NCBI GenBank assembly: GCA_024233455.1
Contig: JACKPP010000002.1
Span: forward strand, 529,047-593,046
Reading direction: 5' to 3'
DNA length: 64,000 nt
Source: Chlamydiales bacterium
GTDB taxonomy: Bacteria > Chlamydiota > Chlamydiia > Chlamydiales > JACKPQ01
Below, piece by piece: positions 63,378 to 64,000 of the stretch. The notes under the pieces are model-generated. The model was not told the origin of the DNA. It did not search any database and worked only from the letters and a program-made list of their open reading frames with translations. The position numbers were made by a program, and so were the translations under genes. The first letter of the stretch is position 1. The number at the start of each line of letters is the position of its first letter.

Positions 63378-64000
63378 ATGAACCCACCCACAAGCAAAAT
63401 TTTTGCAGTTGCTCATGCCTTAGCTATGCAAAACACCTCTTGTGTCCATCAAACATTCCAACAATCTGAAACCTGGCAAATGCACTTAAACCACGCTTTC
63501 GGTCATATTAAATTTCACGCTGACAAGGGTATCCAATTAATTACCACCTCTGACTTGCAATACCCTAGGGAGCTGGCCAAGATACCTAATCCCCCTAAAC
63601 TGCTGTACGCAATGGGAAATCTGGATCTACTAAACTCACGCGCCGTGGCCATCATTGGAGCACGTAAAGCAAGTCATCATGGGCATGCTATCGCTGCAAA
63701 AGTCTCAACGTTTTTTTCAAATTCCAACATAACTGTCGTGAGCGGCTTAGCCCTTGGCATCGATGCAGCTGCGCACCAAGCGTGCGTGGCAAGCAAAGGA
63801 TCAACTATTGCGGTGCTCGCCCATGGCCTACACCAAATCACGCCTAAACAAAATGTCCATTTAGCAGAAAACATTTTAAGCAATGGTGGATTGCTTATTT
63901 CTGAGCACCCATTTGGCGTAGAGCCTAAGCGGCATTTTTATCCTAAACGCAACCGTATACAAGTTGGGTTATCTGATGTATCAATCATCATAGAGTCTAC
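63378..64000 (+). CDS. dprA: DNA processing protein DprA/Smf, partial
   Basis: Loads RecA on incoming single-stranded DNA during transformation. The reading frame from the ATG at 63378 runs to the window edge (207 residues) and carries the DprA Rossmann-like core: AIIGARKASHHG, VVSGLALGIDAAAHQA, STIAVLAHGLHQITPKQN, GGLLISEHPFG, FYPKRNRIQVGLSD and the start of VIIES. The C-terminal winged domain is beyond the edge. It starts 45 bases after the right repeat copy. Confidence 0.93.
   Translation, partial: MNPPTSKIFAVAHALAMQNTSCVHQTFQQSETWQMHLNHAFGHIKFHADKGIQLITTSDLQYPRELAKIPNPPKLLYAMGNLDLLNSRAVAIIGARKASHHGHAIAAKVSTFFSNSNITVVSGLALGIDAAAHQACVASKGSTIAVLAHGLHQITPKQNVHLAENILSNGGLLISEHPFGVEPKRHFYPKRNRIQVGLSDVSIIIES

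Overview
The window reads as chromosomal DNA of an environmental (non-Chlamydiaceae) member of the Chlamydiae. The evidence is a Npt1-type ATP/ADP translocase, an iron/manganese ABC system (ytgABCD) whose first permease carries a DtxR-like repressor domain, bactofilin, an Lpg1974-type (MOMP-like) porin, and long gene runs that follow the order known from Chlamydia trachomatis. These runs are gnd, lepA, ATP/ADP translocase, small conserved protein, ytgABCD, dxr, rseP; then amiA, murE, ftsI, ftsL, rsmH, mraZ, two conserved hypotheticals, dnaA, bactofilin; then nqrBCDE, gcvH, lplA, clpC, two ptsN, dut, accD. The order comparison is from memory. The species cannot be named from this window.

Layout. 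1-3.3 kb: a partial membrane protein, rseP and dxr. 3.5-9.8 kb: a small membrane protein and an overlapping operon mrp-ytgA-ytgB-ytgCR-ytgD, with a conserved small gene divergent from it. 10-16 kb: ATP/ADP translocase, a PagL-like lipid A deacylase, a small membrane protein, lepA and gnd. 16.2-19.8 kb: tRNA-Arg(CCT), amiA, then an accessory patch with a winged-helix regulator under a repeat operator and a secreted HNH-type toxin with its probable immunity gene. 19.8-29.7 kb: the cell wall and division block, with a porin gene inside it and MraZ-box-like repeats upstream of mraZ, then dnaA and bactofilin. 29.8-38 kb: a TpsA/FHA-like exoprotein, a shortened ComF and a giant AsmA/TamB-like protein. 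38-44 kb: nqrBCDE, an inverse-autotransporter-like adhesin and gcvH. 44-54 kb: a small membrane protein, a PpiD-like folding factor with a CBM9-like partner, an ankyrin protein, proS, an unassigned protein that may be a glycosyltransferase, and an AAA ATPase/DUF234 gene behind a 51-bp tandem-repeat array. 54-61 kb: lplA, clpC, an accessory Ser/Thr kinase, a small beta-carbonic anhydrase, two ptsN genes, dut and accD. 61-64 kb: a small two-helix membrane protein, an SDR gene between duplicated segments, and the start of dprA.

How the genes fit together. Most of the window serves core intracellular life: import of host ATP, metal uptake linked to Fe-S handling, peptidoglycan and division, the Na+-pumping NADH dehydrogenase, and stress proteolysis. 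The accessory parts look like surface, effector or conflict functions (porin, TpsA, inverse autotransporter, ankyrin protein, kinase, toxin/immunity). The strongest candidates for something new are the toxin/immunity locus with its operator, the alternating half-site array in front of the AAA ATPase, the HCF101-like Mrp at the head of the metal operon, and several genes that look leaderless. No rRNA, CRISPR array or intact insertion sequence was seen.
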